Shown piece by piece: positions 44,633-57,700 of a stretch of 64,000 nucleotides of DNA (position 1 is its first letter; each line of letters opens with the position of its first letter). The stretch is taken from assembly GCA_907165065.1 (NCBI GenBank), contig OU015529.1, positions 9,805,554-9,869,553 of the forward strand, given 5' to 3'. The DNA comes from Caprimulgus europaeus. Lineage: Eukaryota > Chordata > Aves > Caprimulgiformes > Caprimulgidae. The translations under genes were made by a program, and so were the position numbers. The notes under the pieces were generated by a model. That model was not told where the DNA came from, did no database searches, and was given only the letters and a program-made list of their open reading frames with translations.

Positions 44633-47600
44633 TTACTGCTACAGAAAACGAGTGCTTTGAAGGGGTGCAGAAAGGGTGCAAGTTTTCTAGCTTTGGACAC
44701 CTACTTGTATGCCAGACCCCAGGAAAGAGCTGTGTTTATGGGAAGGGACATTTTCACATGCCAACAATTTTAATGCGCGCCAGGCCTCGTGCAATTTTTC
44801 TTTCCGTTTCCAATATTATGTATTTTATAGGATAAAGTTTGAAATGCGGCTTTTTGTGCATGAATGATACAGTTTCCATAATATTTTTTCATATGCAGAG
44901 ACATTTTGTTTTGATTTCATGGGGCATGAGTCAACTCCTATTTGAGGCCATTGGAGTCCTTCCAGTGACCTTCCCAGAGCCTGGCTAACTGGGCAGCCAA
45001 GCCCTGACACGTTGTAGGTGTGAGTTAGCACAACCTGCCGAGGCTCAGGGCAGCTCAGAAGAGCAGGTTGATCAAAAAAAGCCCAGATCAGGAAATCATG
45101 CTGACAGCATTCAGCATGCTCAGTGCAAAACCAGAGAAATGCACATGCTGCAGCATCATGAACCCCCCTGGACGTGCCAGCAGCAGTGGGTGCTCAGCCC
45201 TGCAAGATCCCCAAAGTTTGCCAACCAAAGCAGGTACCAAGTCCCTTAATCTCAAGGCTGCAGGAGTCAGGGTGAGCTACAGGATTTATTTGTCTGAGCT
45301 CCTCAAGTGGGACAAACATGACCCTGGGTTGTGTGGATGACACAGACCAGCTCCTGCACCCTCACAAAAGCAGCAGCTCTGTGGAGCTGACTTGGCTGCT
45401 GGGGAGTGCTGCCTGCACCATGATCCATCATTGCACGGCAGAGCTGGGTTCACGCTCCAGCACCACTTCCCATGAGGACCCCTAAGCATGCAAGGGTGCT
45501 TCCCATGAAGACCCTCCAGACCCCACATGGAAGTGAAGGATCCCACACAAATTCAGGCATGTGCCCATCCAGTTTGCATGAATTTTATTCCCCCTTCTTA
45601 AGGACTGTTGGAAGAGTCATTTATTTTTTTGGGGGGAGGAGCAAGTTTTGATGAAGAAATGTCAGGTTCTCCAGTTCAGCAAAATTCTGCCTCAGCTCAG
45701 AAAGGTGCCCCTGTTTTGCAGGGCCAGCAAAGAAGAGAGCACACCCAGACTCTGGAAAACACCCATCAGACCACAAATGAGCAACAAACTCAGGGAGCAT
45801 CCTCACCCTTTACACGGCTCACTCACATCACAGTGGCTCTGTTGTTGATGAAGAGCCAGCGAGGGGTGTTTGTGCCGCCGTGCTCAGCACATGGCATTGC
45901 TGCTGTTGCCCAGAAAGCCGTGGGTGCTGTCAGTAAATGGCATTGTGGAGAGGTTCAGAGCAGGGAGTCAATGAGAAAGGTCCAGCAGGTGGTAGCCTCT
46001 GCTTGGCTCTACTGCCAGCTCTAGCAGGGACCTCGATTGTTCTGCAGGACACAGAGCTGCAGCCCATGTCCACATGGGTGGCTCCTCCACCACCAGCCTG
46101 CTAAGGAAATGGCACATGATTTGGAAATCAAATCTTGTGTTTACGAAACAGCTCCTAAGGGTTTTAAAAAAGGACTAGTGGTGTTTACACACAAGCTGGA
46201 TGGACTCTAACACAGTGCATGCTCTGTTGTGTCAACTCCCACACCTGCATATGATATTTTTAAAAATCCTCATGAAATGAGGGAGCCAAACAACTGAGGC
46301 TGATCCGCCTCCTCTTGATGCTCTCCTTAGAGCCACTTTTTGAACATTTTTGCTAACGGAGCTGTAGGATGCTACAGAAAATCTCTCCAAGGAGCCTCTG
46401 TTCATGTCTGCAGTTAAGGCTGGCCAAAAGCAGGGAGTGGAATTGTAGGGGAGCTGGTGTTGGAGCAGCCTGCTGCAGAGCCTGCTCCCAGGGGTGATGG
46501 AGTGCTCCCTGGGAAGAGGAGAGGACTTGGAGGGATCCCAAGCCTTGCAGTGCTGCAGCCCACTGCCTGCACAGTGCAGGAAGGGGAGACCAGCAGCTCA
46601 GCTAACGCCACCTCCATCCCCTCTTAGGCAACAAGGAGACTCAGACAGAGAAGAACGAAGTTGAAGCACATTTTCTTGTGCTTTCCCAAACTACCAGAAT
46701 TGCCAGATATGCTCTTCACTGTGTGTTTTGGTTTTCTACACCAGGAAGTTTCTTAACCCTTTCTTAGCAACACAAGTTCTTCCATATCACTTGCAGAAGG
46801 TCTTGCCTGGACTGTGTTTGTTTGTAGGATGACACCAGGATTCAGTCCATAAAAGGTTATTGACCTGGGAAGAGAGAGTTTCTAGAATTTAAGGGCTGGG
46901 CAAGTTCTTGGAAATTGTCTTATCAGCATGGCTACAAGCGGGAGCTCTAACAACCCTTCCTGAGCTGCACGTCTCTAGTTCCGATTCCTGCAGTTTGGTG
47001 TTTGTCTCCACACGTATGCTTATTTATGATTTGTTATTTACAACAGCTTTGGGCCAAGATTGACACAAAACTGTGAAGCCAAGCTTGATTGTTTTGCTGT
47101 TACTGAATTCAGGTGTTAGCTAAGTCCCAAAGCAGACCAGGAAAGGGGAGCAGATGTCTCTGCAGAGACACTGCATAAAGGCTGGTGCCGTGCACCTCAC
47201 ATGGTGTCCTCCTTCGCTGGTGGAGAAGGGAATTGCTGGGAGAAGGCAGAGGGCAGGGAGGTGTCAGGGCTTGTTAACAGCAGAGGCACAAGGTGATAAA
47301 ACAGGAACACAGAGGCACTGACTTTGCACAGCAAGGAGTGTCACCAGGATGTATGCTGGTCTCTAAGGGTGGTGGAGGAGAACTGAGGCAATGGATGAGT
47401 GCAGCACTCGGGGGATTTAAAGCAAAACCTGAGGGTACATTAAAGACCACTGGAAGCACGAGTCTGCGCTTGCACAGGGACTTGTTCTGAAGTGTCTCAT
47501 GAAGGGGCTGGTTCACCCTAAGCCCCAGGGGGTCTGCAGTGCCTCAAGCCTTCCCCACTGGCGTGGACCTGGCAGCCCAGCTAGAGCTGCTATCCCTTGT

Positions 47601-47926
47601 TCTTCCTCCACCACTGCCTTGGCCCAGCCCAGGTTTTGAGGTGATGCCACTAGCTGCTGCATGGCTGGGCAGTCTCCATCCCACTCACAGCTGAGGCCTG
47701 GGGGAGGCATCTCTCATCTTTCCAGGAGAGCTGTAGAGAGCATGGGCTTTGCATCTGGGATACAGTCCTCATCCCCAAGGAGCTGGTCAGCAAAGCCCTT
47801 AATGCCAACAGCTCACCCGCTCACCCACCCACCTTGCTGGGACAGGCTGCTGAGCAGAGCCAGCGTCTGCCTTGGAAACAAACATCCACAGAGCCACACA
47901 GCCACAACTTCACCTCCTGAATCGCT

Positions 47927-48035
47927 GCTATGATAATCCTGTTTGCTCAGTCTTAGTGGCTGAAGCAAACCATAACCAAGAAAAACAGCAGGATTATCCT
48001 CCAGCACCTGTTCCCACTGAAAGGATTATCATAGC
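47927..48035. promoter_or_regulatory. Cluster of three GATAATCC motifs inside nested inverted repeats
   Basis: GATAATCC occurs at 47932-47939 and, reversed (GGATTATC), at 47991-47998 and 48023-48030. The outer two copies lie in exact 14-bp inverted repeats (GCTATGATAATCCT and its complement). Between them GTTTGCTCAG (47941-47950) nearly pairs with CTGAAGCAAAC (47960-47970). Each motif combines a GATA-factor core with a TAATCC core recognised by OTX/PITX/CRX-type homeodomains. Enhancer function is inference. Confidence 0.35.
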
Positions 48036-50075
48036 TGGCCGTGCTGGATGACAACCTCTAGATATTGCCCTGAAAGCAGCCTGAGCAACATGGCAACCCA
48101 CCAGAAGAAGACCTCCCTCCCTTTCTGGATGCCCCTTTCCCAGGTATTTTCAGCACAGCAGCTGGAGGCTCCTTGCAGATGGAGGCCAGTCCACATGGAT
48201 ACAAGCATCAGTGCTTACACGTCTCCAGCACACAGACTTGCTCTCCAAACAGCATCATCTCTTGTTTGGCTGTCTAACAGGGAGGCGGTGTGAGAAGTAT
48301 GGGCTGTAAGCTGCAGGGCTCAGAAGACAGACAGCAGCTTTAAAGCACTTTTAAACAGGTTGTTTTTCCTGCTCGTTGTTCCTTGTACATTTGCTGTTCA
48401 AGCACAGGATCTGACCCGCTCTCCTCACAACGTGTAAGGGCTCTGTTGTGCCCCATTTGCATCAGCAATACAATGGTAGCTGATGTGAGAGCTATTTTAC
48501 TGCAGAATGAAAATGTTTGCTTTCAGAAAAAGAGATCTTCCTCAGAGCTGTTTACAAGGGAAAACAGGAAAACCAGAGAGGGTCAGAGAAATTTTGGAGG
48601 GACTCAACTCATCAATGGATGCGTAGCTCAGGCAACGTGAATGCAGCCCTCCCATAGATGGAGAACTTCTGTTTAATCTCACCTTCCAGACATGAAGTCT
48701 GTCCCACTGTGCCTTCTAGTTTGTCTTTCTTTTGGGATCACCTTGAATATCAAAGTTAGCTCAATTGCTTAGAAGTTGCCAATGGGCTTTGCAGCAGCAT
48801 CCCGGAGGCTGGTTCTGTTACTGGACTCCAAGCCTGAGGAAGAGCCTTGGGAAGAGAGGAGGGATGCTCCATGCTCACAGATGTATTTTTTCTATAATTG
48901 AACCTAACATTAAACTAAACACTGGAACATGGAGACAAACAAAGCAAAAAATTCAGGGGAATAATCCTTTGCTCGTAACGATTTTTGCAAAACATTGTCA
49001 AAATTAGATTTCATTGGAACAAAAATGTATTTATCATATCTGTCAACACTGGAAAATTATGTTTAAATTAAAACTTTATTTTAAACCCTGAAGATGACCC
49101 AGAAGTGATGTGATATTTATAAATAGCTTATGATACACCACAGTATAAAAAATACATTTGTCCTCTTGCTATTGAGTCAAATTCATTGTTACATATGAGA
49201 TAGGAATTAGTTTTACCTTTCTGACTATCAAAACAAAGAAAAAAATGAAAACCACAGGGAGGAGAGCAACAACAGCCCATGAGACCATAGGAAAACAGTC
49301 CCCATCGGAAAAGGACACCCAATGCTTGTCTAGATCCACGCCAAGACTAGGCAGTACCAAGCAGCAGAGACCTCTGATCCCCACCGTTGTGTACAAGATT
49401 TCAACCTCTCATGTACTTAAAAGCTGTTCTCAAGCCCTGAGCCAGCCAGGTCCCCATTTAAACTCGTTTACGCTGTGGATGGGTGACTCTTTCCAAAGTC
49501 TTCACCCTGTTGTTTTTGGCCACGGCTTTGACAGGACAGCAGGACTGCAGACAACTTCCTGTGCCAGCTCAGCTTCAAAGCAAGAAATGTCTTGTGACCC
49601 CGATACCGAGCACTGCAAAGGCTCTTCTGACAGGGCTGAATCACATATTATATAAATTGGGCATAACACTAACTATGCAGCTGTTTTACCTGGCCAGGAA
49701 CCTCCATGGGGGTGCTGATGCTGATGCCCCGCTCTGTGTGCTTGCCATGTTCCCAGTGCATCCCAGTGGCTCACGTGCTGTGCTCAGCACAGGGTAGATA
49801 GAGCCCACCTGGAGTGTTAGGGGTGCTAGCTGAGATCTCAAGCAGCCCCACTGCAGTGGTGAGGATGCCTCTGCCAGAGGAGACCAGTGGCTGACAGGCG
49901 GTGAGGGCTGACATCCCCTCCTCCCCAACCCAACACCTGGGATTTAGGGGACCTCTTACAAAACCTCCTTTTTACCAGAGAGGAGATCAGAAATATCCTC
50001 CTTGAATATTTCAGTCTTTGAACCTCAGATAGAGGAGACTGCATTCCTCTATCCAGGCTTCATTAATATCCCATT

Positions 50076-50100
50076 AAAAAGGAGAAATATTCTCCTTTTT
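50076..50100. repeat. Perfect inverted repeat, 11-bp arms, 3-nt loop
   Basis: AAAAAGGAGAA, then ATA, then TTCTCCTTTTT. No function is evident in this intergenic setting. Confidence 0.7.
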
Positions 50101-53100
50101 TGGGGCCAAGCAGAGTCAATGTGCTGTGCTCTGGTCGTGGCTGTGGCCATAGCCCAGATGGCTCCGTATGTGTGGGAGGGAGGGGATGGGCTGTGATACA
50201 GCAGCATGAACGCAGCCCGTTGGGATGCTGGCTGGCTGTAGGTCACACAGCAGCTCAGACCTGCTGCTCCAGCATGCAATGCAGAGGCCATCACTGAAGT
50301 GGCAGGGAGCTGAGGAGGTGACTGTGGAAAACACTGTGGAGCCACCCGGAAAGGGGAGATGGGAAGCAAGAGTCCAGCCCCGGGTGGCAGGAGGCTCTGA
50401 GTGGCTGCGGCCAGGAACCGAACGGTGATGTGGGGAGATAAGGCTCTTGATGGATGGACCTCAGACCATTTGAAAGTTTTTGCTTTGTTTGGATAAGCAG
50501 TCAAATATTCACACAGATAAGCTTCAGAAATGCATCTGATCTGAAGCCCTTTGTATCTTAAAAAAAGCAAGCCTGGAAATAGAACAAGAGAATTCCTCTG
50601 CGGCTTCAGTGGTTCCTGGGCTTCCCTTCACCAGCACCAGGCTGTCCAGACCCACCCATGCAAACAAACCAGCAGGACAGCTCTAACAGCCAGACCCTCC
50701 CTGAACCTCAGGCATTCAACTGTTCCTAGCTACCACCTTTACTCACAGCCTGGGGGACAGGGGAGATGGTCCTTCACTTGGTCACTCCCTGCACTTTGTC
50801 ACCTTGGTCCACATAGTTGCTCTGGGTGGTTTAAAACATTGTTAAGGAAACGCCCTTGCAAACACTTGTGTATATCTTAACATATCCGTTGGCACAGAGT
50901 TTCTATAACATTGCCTGGCACCTCTTCACCAGCAGAGTTGTACCCACACTGAGCATCTCATCGCCTGCAAAGACCTGGAAGAACCTGCTGATGAATGGCT
51001 GCTGGTTGCAAGACCAGAAAGCAGCACAAGATGATCTTGGCAAACTCCTGCCCTCCTCCTACTCCTACACCACGCTCAGACCTAGATGAGGGCTGCAGGC
51101 AGCACCGAAGATGGACAGCAGTTCTCCTGCAACTTTAAATTGCAGTGCTTGAGTGGAGTGCTTTCGGAGAGTGCATCATTTCCTTGGAAATAAATTATAA
51201 CGTACTTTACTCCAGCGAGTTTCCTTGTACCATAAGTTGTCTAAACAGTTTCTCGTTATGCATTTCCCATTTGGACAGAAAACAGGCCAGACAAGCCTGC
51301 AGCACCAAGGCTGGCAGGAGAACGGAAATCCTGCTCCGACCATCCGAGCGGGCAGAGAGCAGCTCCCCGGCTCTGGGCAGGCGCTGGTGGAGCCAGCAAA
51401 GGTTTGGGGCAGGAAGGGGCAGGCAGGAGCAGCAGCAATTTGTGGCTCTGCAGAAAGTCTTCAGGTGTCCCAAGCACCTTTTGGGTTCACCTTTGAACAA
51501 ATACAATTCCTGATTAGTTACTCGGGGTTTCTGACTCAGCATCCCCCCTCTTGGGATGCCTGAGGGAGCACCCAGGTCCAAACCCCGAGGGCAGAGCAGC
51601 AAAGGGCTTTCTGCAAGCCCAGGGAGTCCACCCCATCTAGGGTCAACTCATTGCTTCCCCTTCCCCTGTGTCCCTCTCCAGGCTTCTCAACTTGCTGTTT
51701 ATATCTTTGCCCTAATGAGTCCCCCCCATCCACCCTCTAGCTTTAACCTCTTCCTTGCCAAGCGGTGTTTGGAATTTACATGGGAAAGTTGTTTACATTA
51801 TATAGCTTTGTAATAGTTTCCTCCTACACCACCTCCCTTCCTTCCCCAATAAAAGTCCTTACGGCGTGCTCGGCAAAGCCCATAAACAAAGGAGGGGTTT
51901 GGAGACTCAACCAGTTTTTGGTGAACCCAGTGGGGAAATAATGTCTCTCTTGAAGGATGTTAAAGCCTGAGCTCATAATAGTAGGAAACTAGTGTCCACC
52001 CTAAGTAAGGAATTGCCTACTTGCAGCTACCTAGCATAAAATACAGATGTTCACACAGCAGCATGCCACAAGTCATCGTTGGACGTCAGGAGTTAACCCC
52101 GTGTGTTTTCCTCCCTGGTCAGGATGGTGTTGATGGTAGTAAACTGGTGTATTTGCTAAGCTCCAAATACTTGAAGTTGTGACAAGTGAGCAGGGAAAGG
52201 AGAGCACAAAAGGCAGTAGTGTTTTGAACTCACCTAGATTGATGAACAGAAGCAGAAAGCAATGAAAATCCATTAGCCTGACTGTTCCCTGCAGAGGAAA
52301 AACAGGCACACAAAATCCAATTCATTATTCTCTTTCTTATTTAATGCTAACTAAGTCATTGAACTTTACTACTTGATCTATCCATTTTCTTTAGTAGCAG
52401 GGCTGCAGGAAAGCTTTCTCTTCTCAAAGGGGTTTCAAGTTTCCCACTGATATCATGTAAAAAATACTTGGAGTCTATAAGTAAAAAATAACCGCATTTC
52501 AAAGGGAGCTTGAGCCATGCAGATAATGATAATTTTTCTCTTTTGAAGCACAGAACCAAAGAGTGGAGGTCCCTGGGAGCTTGGAGCACCATTGTTCTTC
52601 TTCCAGGCCGCTATCTGGAGACAGGCCCTGCGATAGACTCCGATGAGGCCACCAAAGGGATTATCTGCTCAGAGTGCTAATGGCATGCATTTGACAACAT
52701 CAACCATTTAATTTATGAGGTGCCTTGTAACATAAAGGCGAATAAATCCATACCATGCAACATCCAGTGCAATTAAAGCGTATCTGATCAAAGCCCCGCC
52801 TGCTCTACAACACCACTTTCTTAATCATGGCTACACAGAAATGTTTCACCTTCCTAAAAGGCACCTGAGCAGATTTTGCACAGTGATGGCACTGTTATAA
52901 AATGAGAAATATATTAATGGAAACTATCCAGCACTGAAATCATTCCAGCCTTTTTATCACCACATTCCTTGCTCCCACATGAGCAAAGTACAGAGGAATA
53001 AAAGCAGTTTGGGATCATCCACCAGAAGACACGTGTGACGGGAATTACCAAGTCACTAACAGCTCAGTGGTGCCCATCAGCGTTGGGATCCACACAAAGA

Positions 53101-54499
53101 CATTGGGCAAACAGAGCTGCTCTTCCTGGGGAATTATTTTTCCACTGCCCATGGCTCATTGCCATGTCATCCTCTCACACTTGGGGACAGCTTAGTGCTG
53201 TCACCCAGTACCTGAGTTGCTCTTTCAGCTGCCCTGGTCCCGATCTCTGCCAAGAGTTGAGGAGTCTGTCCCATGCTTTTCACTGTGGTCTAGCCACACA
53301 GCTGATAATCAGACTTGAATCAAGGTTTTCTTCTGCCACACAAATATTAGTACAAAACTAAATTTATTTTCACTTTTCACATGCAATGATGAGCTTAACG
53401 GCTTAGTCATTAAGCTTCTAAATACTATATTCAGAGTGGCCCCTGAAGGGAGGGAAGGTCTGGATGGTGAGTCCTGCTTTTCCAATGCAGGTCAGACAAA
53501 ATGACAGACCCAGGGTCTGGGTCTCAGCTTCCTCAGCATCACCATCAGACATGAGGTTTGTGATCACAGCGATGGATCCAAATCAGGGCTGTGACCAAAA
53601 CCAATGATCTCAGCCCCATCACTCCACATGTTCCCACTCCCCTCATGCCATCACCTGTGTTTGTGCAACCTGCATGGATCAGCTGGAACAAACCTTTTCT
53701 GAAAGAGCCAGTTTTCAGCCAGAGGAGCCCGTTGCCCTGTGGTTGCACAGGCACAGAGCCAGTCCAGGCAGTGGGACACGCTAGGGGGGTGCTGAGGGCT
53801 GGGGAGGGTTTGAAGGACCAGCCCCAGCTTGGCCAGGCTCATGCCAAAAACCAGAGACATGCATTCACCCTGTTGCCACCAAGCTGGTAACCACCTGGCA
53901 GTGAAACAGGAACAAAACCTCTCCCATGGATGCTCTCAAGGTGGTTTAGAGCCCTGCTACAATACCTGTTGTTACTGGCAATTACTGCAGCAGCTGCTTT
54001 GTGCTGAATATTACATAAAAGCTCCAAAAAGCCCAAGTATTTGACACAAGCTGATCCGTGAGCAGATCGGATGCTCCTGTATCAGATCCAGGATTCCAGG
54101 CACAGCCTGGGCAAATGGGTGCTGTAGCTGTCCCAGTCGGGTGATGGGAAGCTGCCAGGGTGCCAGTGATGCTTCAGTTGGGGTGGGGGGGTGGTGAGCA
54201 ACAGGTCCTCCATCATCCCTCCTCACCAGCTCTGAGTCATAAGTGAGCTAATTGAGATTTGACAGCTCCCAAGGAAGTATTTAGGGGAAGAACAGACGAA
54301 CACCACATCCCTGTCCGCAGGCGGGCTCTGCGAGCGGGCGAGCTGTTAAACAATGGGAGCTTTGTGGGACCTCTACCTGTTTACCTGCTCCAGTCCAAGA
54401 GGAAGCGTTCCTCCCTCCACAGCACAATGGGGGTCAGCAAGGCCCGAGGGGGCACACAGGCTGGCATGCACCTTTGTGTCACAGGACACTTCTGGGGTC

Positions 54500-54775
54500 C
54501 CCTCCGATGTGTCCAGTTTTGGGCCCCTCACTACAAGAAGGACATTGAGGCACTGGAGTGTGTCCAGGGAAGGGCAACGAAGCTGGTGAAGGGTCTAGAG
54601 CATACATCTGATGAGGAGTGGCTGCCTAGGGAGGAGGTGGTTGAGTCACCATCCCTGGAGGTTAAAAGACAGGTAGATGGGGTGCTCAGAGATATGGTTT
54701 AGTAGTGGACAGGTACAGTTGGACTTGATGATCTCAAAGGTCTTTTCCAACCAAACAATTCTATGATTCTATGAT
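54500..54775 (+). mobile_element. CR1 LINE fragment with internal deletion
   Basis: The 5' half carries the ORF2 C-terminal block ([20 protein letters not shown], then [15 protein letters not shown]). The sequence then jumps directly into CCTAGGGAGGAGGTGGTTGA near the 3' UTR, skipping roughly 200 bases of the usual element. It ends in AATTCTATGATTCTATGATG. Plus orientation. Confidence 0.92.
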
Positions 54776-57700
54776 GCTCGGGCAGGGGGGAGGAGGTCAT
54801 GTTTACACCCAAATGGGAGCAGAGGGAGGGTGGCTGGGGGTACTGTGAGCTGTCCCCAAGGGTGGCCAGCACTTGTCCACCACCGTGGCTTGCACAGAGT
54901 GCCAGCAGCATCTGTAACACTCCCTGGACTGGTCAATGAAGGGCTCATCATCTGTACATAGAAACGTTAACCCAGGACCTTGTTTGCCCTTCCCTGCTAG
55001 GAAATCCTGCCAGGGACTTGTCTCAATTCCTTCTTAACAAGCACACTTTCAATTTTGGCCACAAAGCACTCTAAATTTTACCACATGGCAAATCTTTTGT
55101 CATGAGCTGTTGCCTTGTCCCTGCAATTTTCCCATACAGTGGCAGGGTATTCTGCAGTTCCACTTGGAGGGAGGGCAGCTGACAGACTCTGAGGGGGCTG
55201 CAGCACTCGCCCGGCCCTGCAAAACGACTTGTTGGTAGCTGAAATATTTATACACCTCGGAGCTGCTGAGATTTGGAGCTCGTTAGTGGCTCTGATTGCC
55301 TCTTTGGTGTGTACACTTAAATCTGCCTTTCAAAGCATTGTGCCAATGAGCTTAAGACCAATTATCAAACTAATTTTGGTAGGATGAAGTCTAAATATCA
55401 TGGCTTTGAGAGAGACACTGGGCCAGGCATGCAAAGGTACATCACTGCCTAGAGACGCACAACAGCAGCTAATGGCTGGAGCACCGAACTAATAGAAAAT
55501 CCTCATTTAATCTCATTAAGGACAACAGGATTCGGTGCATTGCACAGGATCAGAAGGGAAAGGCACACAATTACATCTGAGATGCGCTGCTAACTATGGC
55601 AATGGCAAAAGTCTGGGTAAGCTTCTGTTTTCCCCTTCAGGTTGTGGACCTGGAGGTCAGGACTCATTTCCTATTTGGTACTTTTCCACTTTGGTGCAGC
55701 TGGTATTAATCAATCTCAGCATCAATCTTGGAAGGAATGGGTCTGGCCAAACCCAGCCACTGCCCAGCATCTGGTACTGTTCATGTCTGGATGCAGGATG
55801 AAGACTGCTGTTGGGGCACAGACAAAAAACTCGTGCTGCTGGGTGCTAAGGCTGAGCAAGGAAACACCACCACGAAAAACGCGTGAGCTGAGCGGGAGGG
55901 AAGACGAGATGGCAGTTGGAGAAGAAAACATGTGTACCAAGCAGCCAGTTTTCATGAACCGGGAAGCTGATCACCAGTTTACACAACAAACCCAAACACT
56001 CTCCCATCTCCAGCACAGCGGGCCCGATCCTGTCACTGATGTTTGCTGGACGGAGCGGTGACTCAGGGGAGCAGCGTGGCCAGCAGCTTGCACTGGCACG
56101 CCCGGCACAGCCATGGCAGTGTGGGTGCACCCTGAACCCTGCAGCACCTGAACATCCCCCCCAGCCCTGCCAGCCCTGGGGTGCCACAGGACACCTTGTC
56201 TTTGGCACCAGGCAAGAGGACAACGGCTCCAGGCTGGGGGAAGGCTCCAGGTCCAATGAAACTTGGCATAAGCTGGAGCCCCTCGGAGAGAAGGGGGAGA
56301 TGCACATGTCCTGGGAGCCATGGATGGCCAGGGACCTGCACGGTTTTACATCAGCTGAGAAGCTGCTCAGGTGTGCTTTAGGCTGTTGATGTTATCCAAA
56401 AAGAATAAGAAAAACTTTTAGGGATGCTTGAGGCATGTTTCAGCGGCCAGTCCCTTGGTGGCATGATCCTGAATAGAAAGTGCCACCTCTCACCCTTCTT
56501 AACCCGTGCCTCTATAGTGCTTCTGCCTGGTGCATCCCCATCCAAACCAATTAGACTTCATCAGTAAAAGGCAACACCTCCAGTATGGACAAAGATGCCC
56601 TAGTTTTTGCTGTTTACAATGTCAATCCTGGGTTTGCTTGCCAGCATCACCTATTTTATTGTTTTCCCATCTCGGTCACTTTTTCAAGCACAGTTTGACA
56701 GCCTGGAGTTACTGAATTGCACAAATAAATCACCTGCTGTTACCACGGCTGCTCCTCACGGATGGGCAGGAGGACAAACATCTCAAATAAAAAGCATATA
56801 GATTTCTTCTGAGAGACAATTATCACAAATATTGTTGGTCTTACATTATATGCTATTGTTTATACAAAGAGAAAGACTCCTTACTTCCTCCTGGGGCCTT
56901 CGGGAACTTGGCAGGCTCTGAAAGGGAGTCAGTGGTGCATGGGGTAAAGCTTCTCGGAGGGAGTGTGCTTCGTGCCATTGCAGTAGATCATATTAGTGCT
57001 TTTGACACGATCAAACAGAAAGTTTCAGCTGAACAATGAGTTTTTAGGGCGAAAAGTGAAATGTTAAGAAGGTGTGTACGTCTCCATGAATTTGCTTCGT
57101 TTCACTCGTTGATGTGGCGGTAACAGAACTATTTTTAGGTATAATCCTGCAAACAGAACATGACTTCTCCTTTCTGATTAGTACAAAGCTGGCTGCTAGT
57201 CAAAGGATAATTATTTCCCAACACATCACCTAACACACACCAGCAAACAAAACACTCATTATTTGAGCTATCCGACATTAACTGTTGTTTAGCAGTTAAC
57301 ATTTTCTTGACAGCTTTGAATAGGACTAATTGCTCCAGCTTCATTAGCAGAGGTCATTTACTGCTGGTACAATACTTTTCTGGAGATAGTCTCTCCGTAT
57401 AAGATTAGATTATCAGGTCAAATTCTGCTCCCAGTGGCAATGATGCCTGACCACATTTGGCCTCAAGAAAGATTGCTCTTTCGGTTCATAGCTGCACAAT
57501 CTCCAGCCCTGCCGTTGATATATTACATAAAGGAAGTAAGTGCACTCCACCAGACGGGAAATTACGATAAATTAGGAAAGTGTGCAGCGCAAGAAAGGTT
57601 TGTAAAATAGCTACTTGAAAGTTATTAATAAAACCTCAACTTCAGATAGGGTTTAGAGGGGAAAAAAAAAACCAAACAACTGATAAAGAAGTTGTCTTTA

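Larger units (their letters stand above)
44633..54499. other. Intergenic DNA with possible regulatory blocks
   Basis: No gene is supportable over nearly 10 kb. Notable items are the GATAATCC cluster at 47927-48035, an 11-bp-stem hairpin at 50076-50100, and an AT-rich block at 52600-53000 that looks like constrained noncoding DNA. The block near 51700-51950 resembles an LTR in layout, but I could not support that. Confidence 0.55.

Noticed and set aside
51700-51960. Possible solo LTR (TATATAG, then AATAAAAG, then a possible primer-binding-like stretch)
   Set aside because: I found no paired TG...CA ends, target duplication, second LTR or gag/pol sequence nearby; the layout alone is not enough.
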